Source: Eretmocerus hayati (taxonomy: Eukaryota; Arthropoda; Insecta; Hymenoptera; Aphelinidae). From it: a DNA stretch of 64,000 bases. The DNA is taken from positions 68,292,186 to 68,356,185 of the forward strand of contig CM056743.1 of the NCBI GenBank assembly GCA_029851415.1, written 5' to 3'. The notes under the pieces were generated by a model, which saw nothing but the letters and a program-made list of their open reading frames with translations, was not told the origin of the DNA and did no database searches. Below are positions 44,901 to 55,130 of the stretch, piece after piece; positions within the stretch are counted from its first letter, which is position 1; each line of letters begins with the position of its first letter. The position numbers and the translations under genes were made by a program.

Positions 44901-45685
44901 ATCTTGCTCCGGGAGTTTATATTGAGCCTGCGTCAAAACCATTCGAGAAAATGAACATAGATTTTTGTAATTTTGAGAATACAGATTTCCTTGTAATCAT
45001 AGACAAATTCAGTAGATTTGTGTGGGTGTGGAAAATTGGCAGTAAATCCAAAACTAATCTAGCTTTAGAAGAATTTTTCTTGAGAATTGCAAGACCACAG
45101 TACATTGTTTCCGACAACGAGGAGATATTCCTTTCTAAAAAAGTTCAAGATCTGTAGAAAACGAATGGCATTGAGTTCATGAACATAGCTGTACGACATC
45201 CTCAGTCTAACGGTGTGTGTGAGAGAGTGATTTTTACCTTGAAAACTTTAGCGAAATCGAAATCAGGTGATTCATATATGAAATTAATTAGAGCCGCGAA
45301 AAGTTACAATGAAAGTATCCACAATACTACAAATTACTCTCCATATGATTTATTGTTCGGAAATCTGAGTACAGCAGAGACGCCAGATCCGAAAGAAATT
45401 CACATCCAAACTATGGTTCGTAAACGGAGAGATGCAGAAGAGAATATCAAGGAAGCTAAGAAGCAAAATCAGAAGACAGTCTCAGGAAGACAGACTTCCT
45501 CGGCATCATATGAAGAAAATGATAAAATTATAGCGAAGACGATTACAAATAACGTTGCCACTTGGAGTGATCCAGTCCCAGTTCGACGAGTTAATAATGA
45601 TACCAAAACTGTAGAAATTATTATTCGAGACCGACCTGAGTTGAGGCATTTCAATGAAATCCGTCATTACCATGCAGAATTTTGA
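41760..45685 (+). pseudogene. pol: Pol of the Gypsy provirus (protease, RT, RNase H, integrase), broken
   Basis: Domains in order: aspartic protease (LLVDSG at 41985-42002); reverse transcriptase with WRLVMDFRQLN, the MSCFDMSNGFHQV block and YVDD (43377-43388); RNase H with NTDASNKGIGV, TEKELLAVIW, YSDHQNL and NADALSR (43815-44175); integrase with an HHCC finger (VHDEHHW ... CPTCARI, 44757-44880) and a core whose acidic residues are visible at NIDF, SDNEE and CERV. Breaks: TGA at 42204-42206 after the protease, TAA at 43746-43748 between RT and RNase H, a frameshift near 44370 in an A run before the integrase, and TAG at 45155-45157 in the integrase core. The catalytic motifs themselves are conserved, so loss of function is recent. 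It overlaps gag at its start and stops ~20 bp before the env region. Confidence 0.95.
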
Positions 45686-45703
45686 TATGTATTCTCTATG
45701 TAA

Positions 45704-47549
45704 GGAATAACGACCATAACTCTGTTACAGATACTTCTACTCAGCTCATTGTCCGTTATACTAACAAACCCATACAAAATTACCACAAACGTACCACATT
45801 TTTTCCAAGTGAACGAAGGATCAGTGTATCTGTACTATGAAGAATGGAAAATAATTCATACTACGGACATCGGGGCAATCTCTCGCCTAGGTACAGATCT
45901 GAATTCCCAATTGAATTCCCTAAGAGACTTCTGCTGGAATCATGAGTACTGCACCACGAAAGAATACATCAGTCTCGTCCAACGACAACTTGACCTGGCT
46001 ACAAGTAAGAAACACAATCTCGACATGTATAGATATAAACGAGCACTTTTAGATGTCATAGGTAAGGCGACAAAGTTTCTATTCGGTACTTTAGACAGTA
46101 ATAATGCGAAACTCTACGATGAGGAAATCACTGGAATATATAAACAAAATAATGAGTTACTCAGACTTATACAAAATCAAACTCTTTTGGTCAGAAATAA
46201 TGTTAAAGGAATCACTGATCATATGGTGCTTTTCAACGAAAATTTCGAAAAACTACGAAAATGGAGCTATGAAAGAGATGAATCATTCAGTCACGTAGAA
46301 GCAAATCAAAAATTGTTGATATCATTGCAAAAATTCAATTAGCCATAAATGATTACGAAAATCAAAGATCGAATATCCAGCTCGCAATTTCCTTAGCAAA
46401 AACCGGTGTGATTCTACCCTCCGTGATCACACCCGAATCTTTCATCAATGCTCTCAATGAAATAAAACGCAACGAAAGAATCAATAATCTCATTGATTTC
46501 AATATCGATCACTTCTACGAATTGATGACAATTTCAAAATTGACAACAGCTTACATTCAAGATAATGAACTCATTCTAATTATCAATACACCAATACAAG
46601 ATGATAATAAATATCATAACATCAATTTATATCCACTACCGATTAGGCAAAGCAAAACTACTTTCAAAATGATCCGTCTAGAATTCCACACTCTGATTGT
46701 GAGTGAAGATTCTGTGTATTATACGTTTAACACCGGTGATTGAGTAGATTTCAGACCTAGGTAGAAAATTTGCAGAATACTAAGCCATTAATGAGCGAAG
46801 TAAACGAGAAGTCATGTTATGCTGATATGATTAAAAGATGTGATTATAGCAATTGGGAGTTTGGATATTATCAATTCGAAACAGATGACGTTAAACAAGT
46901 TTACCAGTTGAATTTGTGGTATATCATCACCAATAGTAAATTGAACTTCCATGTTTGGTGTGAGAAATCACGCACTACTTTACCAATCGAAGGCGATACG
47001 CTTCTACAATCAAATGACACTTCCTGTATTTTCTTCAACGACAAATTCCAATTGAAACCATTCAAAAATGAACTTAACAATGCCAAAGTAGAATATTTAA
47101 CGATGAATATTTCCACAAACATTTCCATTGAGAAAGAATACCTCGACAAAATCAAGCTATCAAATATGAGTGATGATATAGAAACTAATTATATTAAATT
47201 AAGCAAAGTCCAAGAATCAATCGATGAGTTTAAGTTCAGAGAAAGATCAAAGACTTGGGTTGACACATTTTGGCAGTATTTAGGCTACACTGGTAATGCA
47301 GCATTAGTAACCCTTATTTTGTACGGTTTACATCTTTGCGGAATATTTTCAGCACTTAAGATCATTGGTATAAGTTTATGGAACAGAACCTGCTGCTGTA
47401 AGATCAACTACTATAAGAATAACAATGTCATTCATGCTCCTCAAGCAACTTCATATGTCGCTTCTTATCAAGCTGATTCCGTTCCACGCACACAATTGGA
47501 ACCTATGAATAGCCCAAGAGCATTGCTCAGGTCAAAATCAGAAATATAA
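45704..47549 (+). pseudogene. env: F-type envelope glycoprotein of the provirus, broken
   Basis: Three successive frames together match an errantivirus Env, which is homologous to the baculovirus F fusion protein. The start has no ATG: a hydrophobic signal-peptide-like run (LLQILLLSSLSVILT) begins near 45716. A furin-like site RYKR (46031-46042) is followed by a hydrophobic glycine-containing segment at the usual place of the fusion peptide. Frame changes occur in an A run near 46304-46310 and again between 46741 and 46770. The last part has a membrane segment (about 47296-47380) and a ~55-residue tail with a CCC motif. In live elements Env comes from a spliced mRNA and mediates membrane fusion. 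Here it cannot be made intact. Confidence 0.9.
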
Positions 47550-47581
47550 CGAAAACCACTCCCGAAAATTTTTCTATCCTT

Positions 47582-47592
47582 GAGAGAGGGGA
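47582..47592 (+). promoter_or_regulatory. Polypurine tract
   Basis: GAGAGAGGGGA directly abuts the 3' LTR (TGTCATC at 47593), the expected place and composition for the plus-strand primer. Confidence 0.9.
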
Positions 47593-48090
47593 TGTCATCT
47601 AGGATACGTAAAAGTCATCAACAATACAAATTCTTCCTTTCATCAGAAAACAAGATACGAGCTCGCGTTTGTAATCAGTAGTCGTTAGTTCACACGCCAA
47701 CTCATAGATTACAGCGCTCGCCGTTCAAGGACTTACTCCAAAAGAAGATAAGCGCTAAAGATGTATACCATGTCAATATCGTTGATTTTGAATAACAGTA
47801 CGTTCTCACTGATCCCTTGATTCTAAGAAATATGATTTAGCTCTCTATCTAACGGCTTCCCGGCCAGACCATACAGTATCTTCACGACTGAAATGTATTG
47901 GAATGAACCCTATATAAGAAGATACCGCTTCCAAGCGGGCAGTAACCGTTGTGACCTCATATTGGCCGGAGGCTCTGTCGGCCAAAGTAGCATTAAAAAG
48001 TGTGTATATATCATACATCTCTTTGAATTCGACCAAACTTCCCTGCCAATCTCCCATGCTCCAGTGCATTCCTACAGGAGATTCCTGACA
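47593..48090 (+). repeat. 3' LTR of the Gypsy provirus
   Basis: 498 bp, the same length as the 5' copy, TGTCATC...TTCCTGACA. TATATAAGAA at 47911 corresponds to the TATA box of the 5' copy. About 23 single-base differences from the 5' LTR. Confidence 0.95.
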
Positions 48091-48160
48091 GTACTGCACC
48101 TGAAAATTGGAAGAGGGGTGGGGGAGGGCGCACGCTATAAATGATGAATTCAGAATTCAT

Positions 48161-48461
48161 TGATATAGGTAGGATCAGAAAATATAGAGTAGAGTACGAT
48201 AAGGTGGAGACTGGTTTAACTGAGGTTTATTTTAGATACTCTTACAGAGAGTCTCTTATATACGGAGAGACACGGAGACAGATTCATACTGAGGGCTGTG
48301 AGCCACCAAAGGGAAGAACAACCATGTAATCGATTAAGGGGGTGGCTCATGCGCGGACACACAGTATACGTGGGGGTACAGCATTGCCACACGTACATAC
48401 ATAGATCGAGTATATAGGTATAGGATCGGTTCACACGTATTATATGTATTTTATCCCAACA
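48161..48461 (-). repeat. 3' LTR of the Copia element
   Basis: On the plus strand it runs TGATATAGGTAGG...TCCCAACA, so on the element strand it begins TGTTGGGA and ends with CA. On the element strand a purine stretch (AAATGGAG) precedes it as the likely polypurine tract (48462-48469). Confidence 0.95.
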
Positions 48462-48479
48462 CTCCATTTAAAATTCGTA

Positions 48480-49199
48480 TCATCAAAGTCCCAGTCCTTC
48501 CATACAGTTATAATGCGTCTCGCTGAACAGTGGTTTCGTGAGAGAATCGGCTAACATTGAATCAGTTTCCAAATGTTTGACTTCAACAATTTTCTCATCA
48601 ATACATTCACGAATAAAATGCTACTTCAGATCAATATGTTTAGTCTTCGGCTTATAAGCTGTAGTCTTTGCCAGGTCAATAGCTGCAAGATTATCCACAA
48701 AAATCAGTATTGGCTCGCTGATGATCTTTCCGTCGATCTCTGAAATGACATTCCTCAACCATATGGCCTCTTGACAAGCCGCTGCGAGAGCATAATATTC
48801 CGCTTCACATGTTGACTGTGCAGTCCGTCTCTGTTTCTTACTTGACCATGATATGGGTGCTCCCTTGTACGTAAAAACATATCCAGCTATGGATTTTCTA
48901 TCGTGTTCATCATTTGCATAATCTGAATCACTGTATCCAATAAGTTTTGAGTTTCCTTGTACAGAATAATTCAAACTTACATCTTTCGTCTCTTGCAAGT
49001 ATCTTAGTACTCTTTGAGCAGCTTTGATATGTATGTTATGTGGATTTCTTGTATAGATACTAAGTGCACAAGCTGCATAGCAAATGTCAGGTCTTGTGGT
49101 CTGGCTCAGATATAATACGCTGCCAACTACTGCTTCATAATCGAAGCTCTTGAGTGTTCTCATCTGAAAACTCTTTCTCTTCGTCAGTCTAAACTGCAC
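48480..49199 (-). pseudogene. pol: Copia RNase H region
   Basis: Contains the RT connection and RNase H blocks: YEAVVGSVLYLSQTTRPDIC, GYSDSDYANDEHDRKSIAGY, STCEAEYYALAAACQEAIWL and FVDNLAAIDLAKTTAYKPKT, followed by TKHIDLK and, after a stop at 48621-48623, FIRECIDEKIVEVKHLETD and DSFTKPL, the normal C-terminus. It degrades the RNA strand of the RNA/DNA hybrid. The stop near the end and the frame change at its beginning inactivate it. Confidence 0.9.
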
Positions 49200-50469
49200 T
49201 CAATTTCCGATTCGCATCTAGAGGTGTAACAACTGCATTACAATCCTTCATTTGAAATTCTTCTAAAATCTGCATTACATAATTGGATTGATTCACTGTT
49301 TTGGTTCCTCTCTTCTGATCTTGCCGAAATTTCATGCTTAGAAAGTATTTTATAGGACCAAGATCTTTAATAACGATTGTTTCACTCAAACATCCTACAA
49401 GTTGATCCTTTAAATATGCTGACGTAGTTATTATCAATCCATCATCCACGTATACAGCCAAAATCAACAAGCTCTCTTTATGTTGCCAAATAAAAACACA
49501 TGGGTCAGTCTTTCATTGTTGAAATCCGAAATTCAGTAGGATCGGGGTCAATTTCTCATTCCATTTTCGAGATCCTTGCTTTAGTCCGTATGAAACCTTC
49601 TTCAGTCGTAAGATTTTTCTGGGATATTCTCTCTTCACGAATGGTTTTGGTTGTGGAACATATATTTCTTCTTCTAAATCTCCATTCGAGAAAGCCGTTT
49701 CGACGTTTATATGGAAAATCATCAACTTATGCTCAACTGCGAATCCTATGAGTAATCGTATACTTGTGTAACGAACGACTGGAGAGTAGGTTTCATGATA
49801 ATCTTGATTTGGTAGCTGTCTGAAACCTTTTGCTACAAGTCTCGCTTTATACTTATCTATTGATCCATCAGCTCTCTTTTTCAGTTTGAAAACCCATTTG
49901 AGGTCTATGAGTGACTTATCGGGTGGTAGATCTGTGAGTTCCCATGCATTATTATTATTCAATGATTTCAATCCTGCCTGCATGGCTCGAATCCATTCTT
50001 CTGTCTTGTCGGATCCGCAAGCTTCCTCCAAAGTTCTGGGCTCCAATATACTAGGAGAACTATTCAAGTACATAGCATATCCATCGAATTTATCATTCGG
50101 ACTAATGCTCAAGTCCATGACATAATCAGTGTATTTCTCTGGTAATTTTGTATTCCTTTTTGGTCTTTCTTCTTCTTTCGTTTCATGAGTATTCTCATCG
50201 CTTTCTGAATTCGACTGATCATCTTTGAGATTATCCTCACTATCCACATTCTTGGGAGGTTCATCTTCGAGTTCGTCCGGAGTCATTTCATTAGAATCAT
50301 CTTCAATCCACGGTATGGAAGTATCGTTCATATCTATCATAGATTCCTTCTTTTCATTAAACATTTTATTCTCGAGAAATATTACGTTCCTGCTGAATAT
50401 AATTTTCTCTGTGTCAGGGTCTATCAGTCTGTATCCCTTTTCATCTAGAGCATAACCAACGAAGATCAT
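49189..50469 (-). pseudogene. pol: Copia reverse transcriptase region, with stop
   Basis: After the acidic linker between integrase and RT (EDDSNEMTPDELEDEPPKNV) comes the Copia RT: EEWIRAMQAGLKSLNNNNAW, WVFKLKKRADGSIDKYKARL, YSPVVRYTSIRLLIGFAV, INVETAFSNGDLEEEIYV and the YVDDGLIIT active site (YVDD at 49441-49452). A TGA at 49513-49515 separates the last two motifs. The usual DVKTAFL motif reads NVETAFS here, so one catalytic aspartate position appears to be altered to asparagine. The frame changes near 49195, before RNase H. Confidence 0.9.
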
Positions 50470-52074
50470 TTTCTTTGATTTCTAATCCCATCTGAATCTT
50501 TTTTCTTCGGGAATATCCATCATTGCTGTGCAACCAAAAACTTTGAGATTGTTCTGATTCGGTCTTTGTCCTGTTTATATTTCTTCGGGAGTAGTATTAG
50601 GTAATATAGCCGTGGGAGTTTTATTCACGATATAGTTCACCGTACTTACAGCTTCAGCCCAATATCTTTTCGGAAGATTAGCATCTGCTAGAATGGCTCT
50701 CCCTTTTTCGACTAGCGTTCTATTTTTTCTTTCTGCTACGCCATTTTGCTCTGGTGTATACGGACAAGTCGTTTGACAGATCATGCCTGCTTCTTGTAAG
50801 TGATTCTTCAAATCATTATCTATATATTCTCTCCCATTGTCACATCTTATCATTTCCATCTTAGTATTCAACCGATTTCCTACCAATTCCTTGTAAATAA
50901 TTATCTGATCTTTCACGTCTGATTTATTCTTCAAAAAGTAGACCATAGTGTATCTGCTATGATCATCAATCAACGTCAAGAAATACTTGGCTCCACCTAG
51001 AGATACAGTTTCCATCGGTCCACATAGATCAGTATGTGTCAATTGCAGCAATTCCTGAGATCTGTGCTGTCCTTCTGGGAAAGATAGTCGAAACTGTTTA
51101 CCTCTCAAGCAAATTTCACATGGATCCTTATTGCATGTGGAAATCTTATAACCATCGGCCAAATTGTTCAGTATCATCATATACTTTCTATTCAAATGAG
51201 CAAGCCATTTGTGCCACAAATCAGCTCCATCATTCTGAGTTTGATTGGAGATGGCATACGCAATTCCTTTATTTTCAGAGCTGTCACTGCTCATATTTAT
51301 CCTATACATGCATCCCACTTCTTTGGCGATAGCGACAACTTTTGGCCCACATCTTATGATGCACATGTCTTTCGAAAAGTTCACGGACAATCCTTAACTA
51401 GTCAGTTCGTGGACTGATACTAGATTGGTTTCTAATTTCGGTACGAAGAGAGTACCTCTCAGAGTTATCATTTTAGATTCATCATTCACCAGTGCGTTTA
51501 TTCTCACGTCACCTTTACCCTGAGCTTCCAGCTTATCTTCACTAGCTGTTGTGACTTTGCCGTCGATGGGTAAGAAATTCAGGAATAATTCCTTGTACGG
51601 TGACATATTCTGCGTTGCGCCAGAATCCAAGTACCAATCATTTTTAGTTGTGCTTATCTTCAAACTGTTGGCCATTAACACGTATAACTCATTCATTTCT
51701 TCAGATACACCTGTATTAGTGAAGCTCATCTCTGTAGTGGAACTATTAGCCATCCATGCTACAGCTTCTTTGATTTCATTCGAGGCGCATGAATTACGTC
51801 TTTCATTGTTAGATTTCCTCGTAGATTTGCAAAATCTTGAAAGATGACCATGCTTGTTGCAGTTGAAGCATCTTCTTTGTTTTCTAAAATTCTGTCCCGA
51901 ATCCTCATAATTTTTCTTTTTGTAAAAACTGGTGAAAAATGCACTATCGTCTGATGTTGCGTTCGATTTTCCTCTAATTTGAACATCTTGCAACAATTTC
52001 GTTTTGATATTTTCACCTTTGATTGGGGTGCCGGAACTCTCTAATCCCATAATCATCGGCTGGTAATCCAGCAA
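50470..52074 (-). pseudogene. pol: Copia zinc knuckle, protease and integrase region, with stops
   Basis: Reading on the minus strand: CFNCNKHGHLSRFC zinc knuckle (about 51870-51830); protease active site WYLDSGATQNMSP (about 51640-51600); integrase HHCC finger (LWHKWLAHLN ... CNKDPCEICLRGK); integrase core with acidic residues at THTDLCGP, RCDNGREY and NGVAERKNRTL. Stops fall at 51394-51396 (just after the protease), 50575-50577 and about 50482, all in the same frame. This polyprotein would cut itself and insert the cDNA. The catalytic residues look conserved, so the damage is from scattered later mutations. Confidence 0.9.
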
Positions 52075-52513
52075 GTAAAAGAGTCCCTACCCATTCATCT
52101 CCAACCGTGAATTTCAGAGAATTCAATTTCTGTGCTGTGGTGCAAATTCGATTCACGTACTCTTCAGTACTTGCGCAATTTTTCAATCTTGTTGTAACAA
52201 GCATTCTCAATAATCCGACCTTTCTTGTTGAGCCAGAATCTTCGAAAGCAGCTTTTAAGTTATCCCACACTTGCTTAGGTGTGCTCGCGTCTCTAATGTG
52301 CGAGTAATTAGATTAATCAACTGAGAGAATCAACTTTGCTTTGGCTTTTGCCATGTTGCGCTCATTTGTTACTGCTGTGGTGTCACCCTCGACATATTTC
52401 CACAGATCCTCATGTTCGAGATATGACTTCATCGCAAACGTCCAATCGTTATAATCAGTCATACCTTTCAACTTTTTCACCGGAGGTAGACTACTGTTGC
52501 TGGTGATTGCCAT
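52013..52513 (-). pseudogene. gag: Copia gag region (UBN2-type), with stop and frameshift
   Basis: Likely start at the ATG 52513 (MAITSNSS), followed by KKLKGMTDYNDWTFAMKSYL, the N-terminal gag motif of Copia elements. Then come a helical region ending KAKAKLILSVD, and after it VWDNLKAAFEDSGSTRKVGL and TVGDEWVGTLLLAGLPADDY, which match the gag UBN2 domain. A stop codon at 52313-52315 interrupts it. The frame shifts near 52065, where the reading continues into the zinc-knuckle part. Gag builds the virus-like particle. The copy could not make it whole. Confidence 0.85.
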
Positions 52514-52685
52514 TGCTCCGCTTGATTTTTGATCCAGATGGTCAGTTGCCACGTCGGAGTCTCTACCACTCAGCACGGAAAGTGCCACGCCCAAACGGAG
52601 GTATATATGTCGATCTTGGCGTCGTCTGTCGTTCAATACTCCTTACTTATGTCTTCTTTCCCATGATGATTTCAAGCTTCGTGAT

Positions 52686-52699
52686 CTGGGCCCATAACC
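52686..52699 (-). promoter_or_regulatory. Copia primer binding site for initiator tRNA-Met anticodon arm
   Basis: The plus strand reads CTGGGCCCATAACC directly beside the 5' LTR. This is the anticodon stem-loop sequence of initiator tRNA-Met, so the element strand is complementary to it. Drosophila copia uses the same unusual internal tRNA half-molecule primer. Confidence 0.9.
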
Positions 52700-53000
52700 T
52701 GATATAGGTAGGATCAGAAGATATAGAGTAAAGTACGATAAGGTGGAGACTAGTTTAACTGAGGTTTATTATAGATACTCTTGCAGAGAGTCTCTTATAT
52801 ACGGAGAGACACGGAGACAGATTCATACTGAGGGCTGTGAGCCACCAAAGGGAAGAACAACCATGTAATCGATTAAGGCGGTGGCTCAAGCGCGGACACG
52901 CAGTATACGTGGGGGTACAGCATTGCCACACGTACATACATAGATTGAGTATATAGGTATAGGGTTGGTTCACACGGATTATATGTATTTTATCCCAATA
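52700..53000 (-). repeat. 5' LTR of the Copia element
   Basis: 301 bp, same boundaries as the other copy, except that its outer end reads TCCCAATA rather than TCCCAACA, i.e. the terminal TG of the element strand is mutated. Confidence 0.95.
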
Positions 53001-55130
53001 TTTATTACAAAAATAACTGGCCTATATTTTTTACGTTGCTTCTGCGCGGACGATACATGAACCCACATATCTCTCATAACCGACATTTGTCCGAATGACT
53101 CGACTATTTGTCCAAAGAATATCAATCAATCGCATAAATTGTCAAAATGTCTCTATTCCTGAAAAATATAAAACACTTCACAAAAAGGCCATACCACACT
53201 GTCCAATCACTTGCGGAAATCTACCTGCACTCCGTAGAGTGCAGCTTGTCCGGTTCCTGCTCCGATAATGTCCCCACAATTCATCTGCTCCAAAATTCTA
53301 TCGTTTAAAATGGCCGCTTAATGGCTCTCGCAACGCGTGCGCAACGGCGAGCACCCAAAATAGCTTGTGCTCCGATGCTCTCTTGGCCCACGCGCTCGAG
53401 TAACAGGTACACGACCACACACCTGGCTCCTAGTCCATCTAGACTCGTCCAAGGCCCACTCGGTCCCCGTCCACGCACGCCTCCTCCAGGAGGTCTGTCC
53501 TCGATACGAATTTCATATCGCGCGTACGTCTTCCCAAGACGTCTCGTCCACGGGCACACGCCAGAACTCTACTAACTCGCTGCTCCAAACTTCTCCACGC
53601 GACGCGGTTGCTGCTCCGGGTCCGCTGGTGCAATTTGACAACGCGCGTAGGTCACTTGGAGACGTTTTGTCCACGAGCACGTGGTGCACCAGGTCACGAG
53701 GCCCTTCCAGGAACCTGTCCAGTCCGCGGGCACGACAATTTGCCCTCCGCACGCGCGAGGCTCTTTACGTACTCCCGTCGAGAGAATGAAGAAAGGTTCA
53801 GCAAAACCACTCAACGTTAGTTGCCATCGTCCTGGGCTGGAGTATAATCTTCTGGTCCGAATGAATCGCTGCTCCGAATATTTTTGGGGTCCAACTACTG
53901 CTCCCTGGGTTTACTGGATCCCGAGCTCCTTGTCCTGGCAACACGGACTCCTGAAGGGACTCGAGGCTGGGCACGTGCTCCGAATTAAATTTGTGGACGC
54001 GACTGATACGTGTAGCTGGCACAAGAGGTGATCTACAAGGGGCATAATGGCCGCTTCTTTTTCACCGAAATCTCGCCTTCGTCTTCACTGAAGAGAAGCT
54101 CTCTCATTGGTCCAACCAATCTTACCGGAATACCGGCAGCGCCAGATAGTGGCTGAGCGCGCCAAATATTCAAGACCAGTCCACTATACTTGTGCCATAC
54201 AGTGGCTCAAATTCTACGAAATTCGTACTCAAGTCCATCAATTGCAGTATCCACGGTCCTGATGCCTCCACCAAGAGGATATTCTGTCCCACTCACGCGC
54301 ATGCACCGCTGAAATACGCGTGGAGGCATCGCGCACTAGCGCTCATCGCAACTCCACGCTTTCCCTCATATAACCCTTATACACGTCTGTATATATCTAT
54401 ATTTAGTCCGTGTTGCAGCAGTATATCTATATATACTCGCGGCCGTCCGTAGCATAATGATATCGAGTCCGCATGGCAGCAGTATACCTATATATATAAG
54501 CTGTGCATCGTCCCAGGGCAACAGACTTATGCGTACATATACACAAGTAATTGGAAATGTCGTTCGCAAGTCCAATCTTCCCTAGTAGCCACTGTCCCGG
54601 TACTCGTCCGTCATATTTTCGCAGCCATCGCTGACCGGGTGTGGCCCTGATTTGCATGCCTGCAGCGCCGCTGCATCTAGTCCACCACCACCGGGTCAAC
54701 TGTCTGAGCCGGTATTTACACCCGTCTCGTGTACGCTCGCGGTCGTTTCCCGCCCATGGTAGGTCACCCGGGCTCACCCGCGTCCGTGTCCAGGTCGCCG
54801 TTGTCGTGGACGATCGATCCAGTGTCGCGTCGATGGTGCGCGGGTGTGCGGTGCACCAGGTGTACACTATGCACATGCAACAAGTAGTGCATGTGTCACC
54901 TAACCTTGTCGCTGCCGACCTGCGCACCTATTTGGGCTGCAGCAGATGGGGCAGGCGCCCGTATGGCCAGCAGCCCGGGAGGGCGTCCCTTACCTCACCG
55001 CATCCAGCTGGGTGGTATATATCAGTGATGTGTGCACTTATGCATCGCGATTTTGCACCCTCTCTGACCCGCGGGCGAGGGCTTTGTCCGTTGTCGTCGT
55101 CGCCGTTGTCCGTACCCCGGTGCGTACACA
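53001..55130. other. GC-rich non-coding stretch
   Basis: From 53280 to 54020 and 54600 to 55130 the DNA is GC-rich, and long frames are open on both strands at once (up to ~175 codons). None resembles a protein I know, and simultaneous openness on both strands argues against coding. ATGGCCGCTT occurs at both edges of the first block (near 53311 and 54046). Between the blocks is a TATA-rich stretch with a 61-bp-period duplication. Confidence 0.4.
54405..54500. repeat. Direct duplication, 61-bp period, TATA-rich
   Basis: AGTCCGTGTTGCAGCAGTAT followed by ATCTATATATA (from 54405) recurs as AGTCCGCATGGCAGCAGTAT followed by ACCTATATATA (from 54466). Confidence 0.8.

Larger units (their letters stand above)
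39863..48090 (+). mobile_element. Errantivirus-type Gypsy provirus, full length, degraded
   Basis: 8.2 kb with two 498-bp LTRs, tRNA-Arg primer site, gag, pol (protease, RT, RNase H, integrase) and an F-type env, then a polypurine tract. This gene order and the env type define the insect endogenous retroviruses (errantiviruses). The LTRs differ at about 23 positions by hand count (~95% identity). pol and env carry stops and frameshifts while gag is open. The flanking tetranucleotides CTAC and GTAC differ at one base, so a 4-bp target duplication is plausible only. It sits near the break in an older non-LTR element. Confidence 0.95.
48161..53000 (-). mobile_element. Copia retrotransposon, full length, degraded
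   Basis: 4.84 kb on the minus strand between 301-bp LTRs, with gag, protease, integrase, then RT and RNase H. Integrase before RT is diagnostic of Copia/Ty1. The primer site is complementary to the anticodon region of initiator tRNA-Met. LTRs differ at 13 of 301 positions by hand count. The flanks TTCAT (48156-48160) and TTTAT (53001-53005) match at 4 of 5 bases, fitting a 5-bp target duplication. It lies only 70 bp from the Gypsy provirus. Confidence 0.95.

Noticed and set aside
39859..48094. A 4-bp target duplication for the Gypsy provirus
   Set aside because: The flanks read CTAC and GTAC, one mismatch; suggestive but not clean, so it is mentioned only as plausible.
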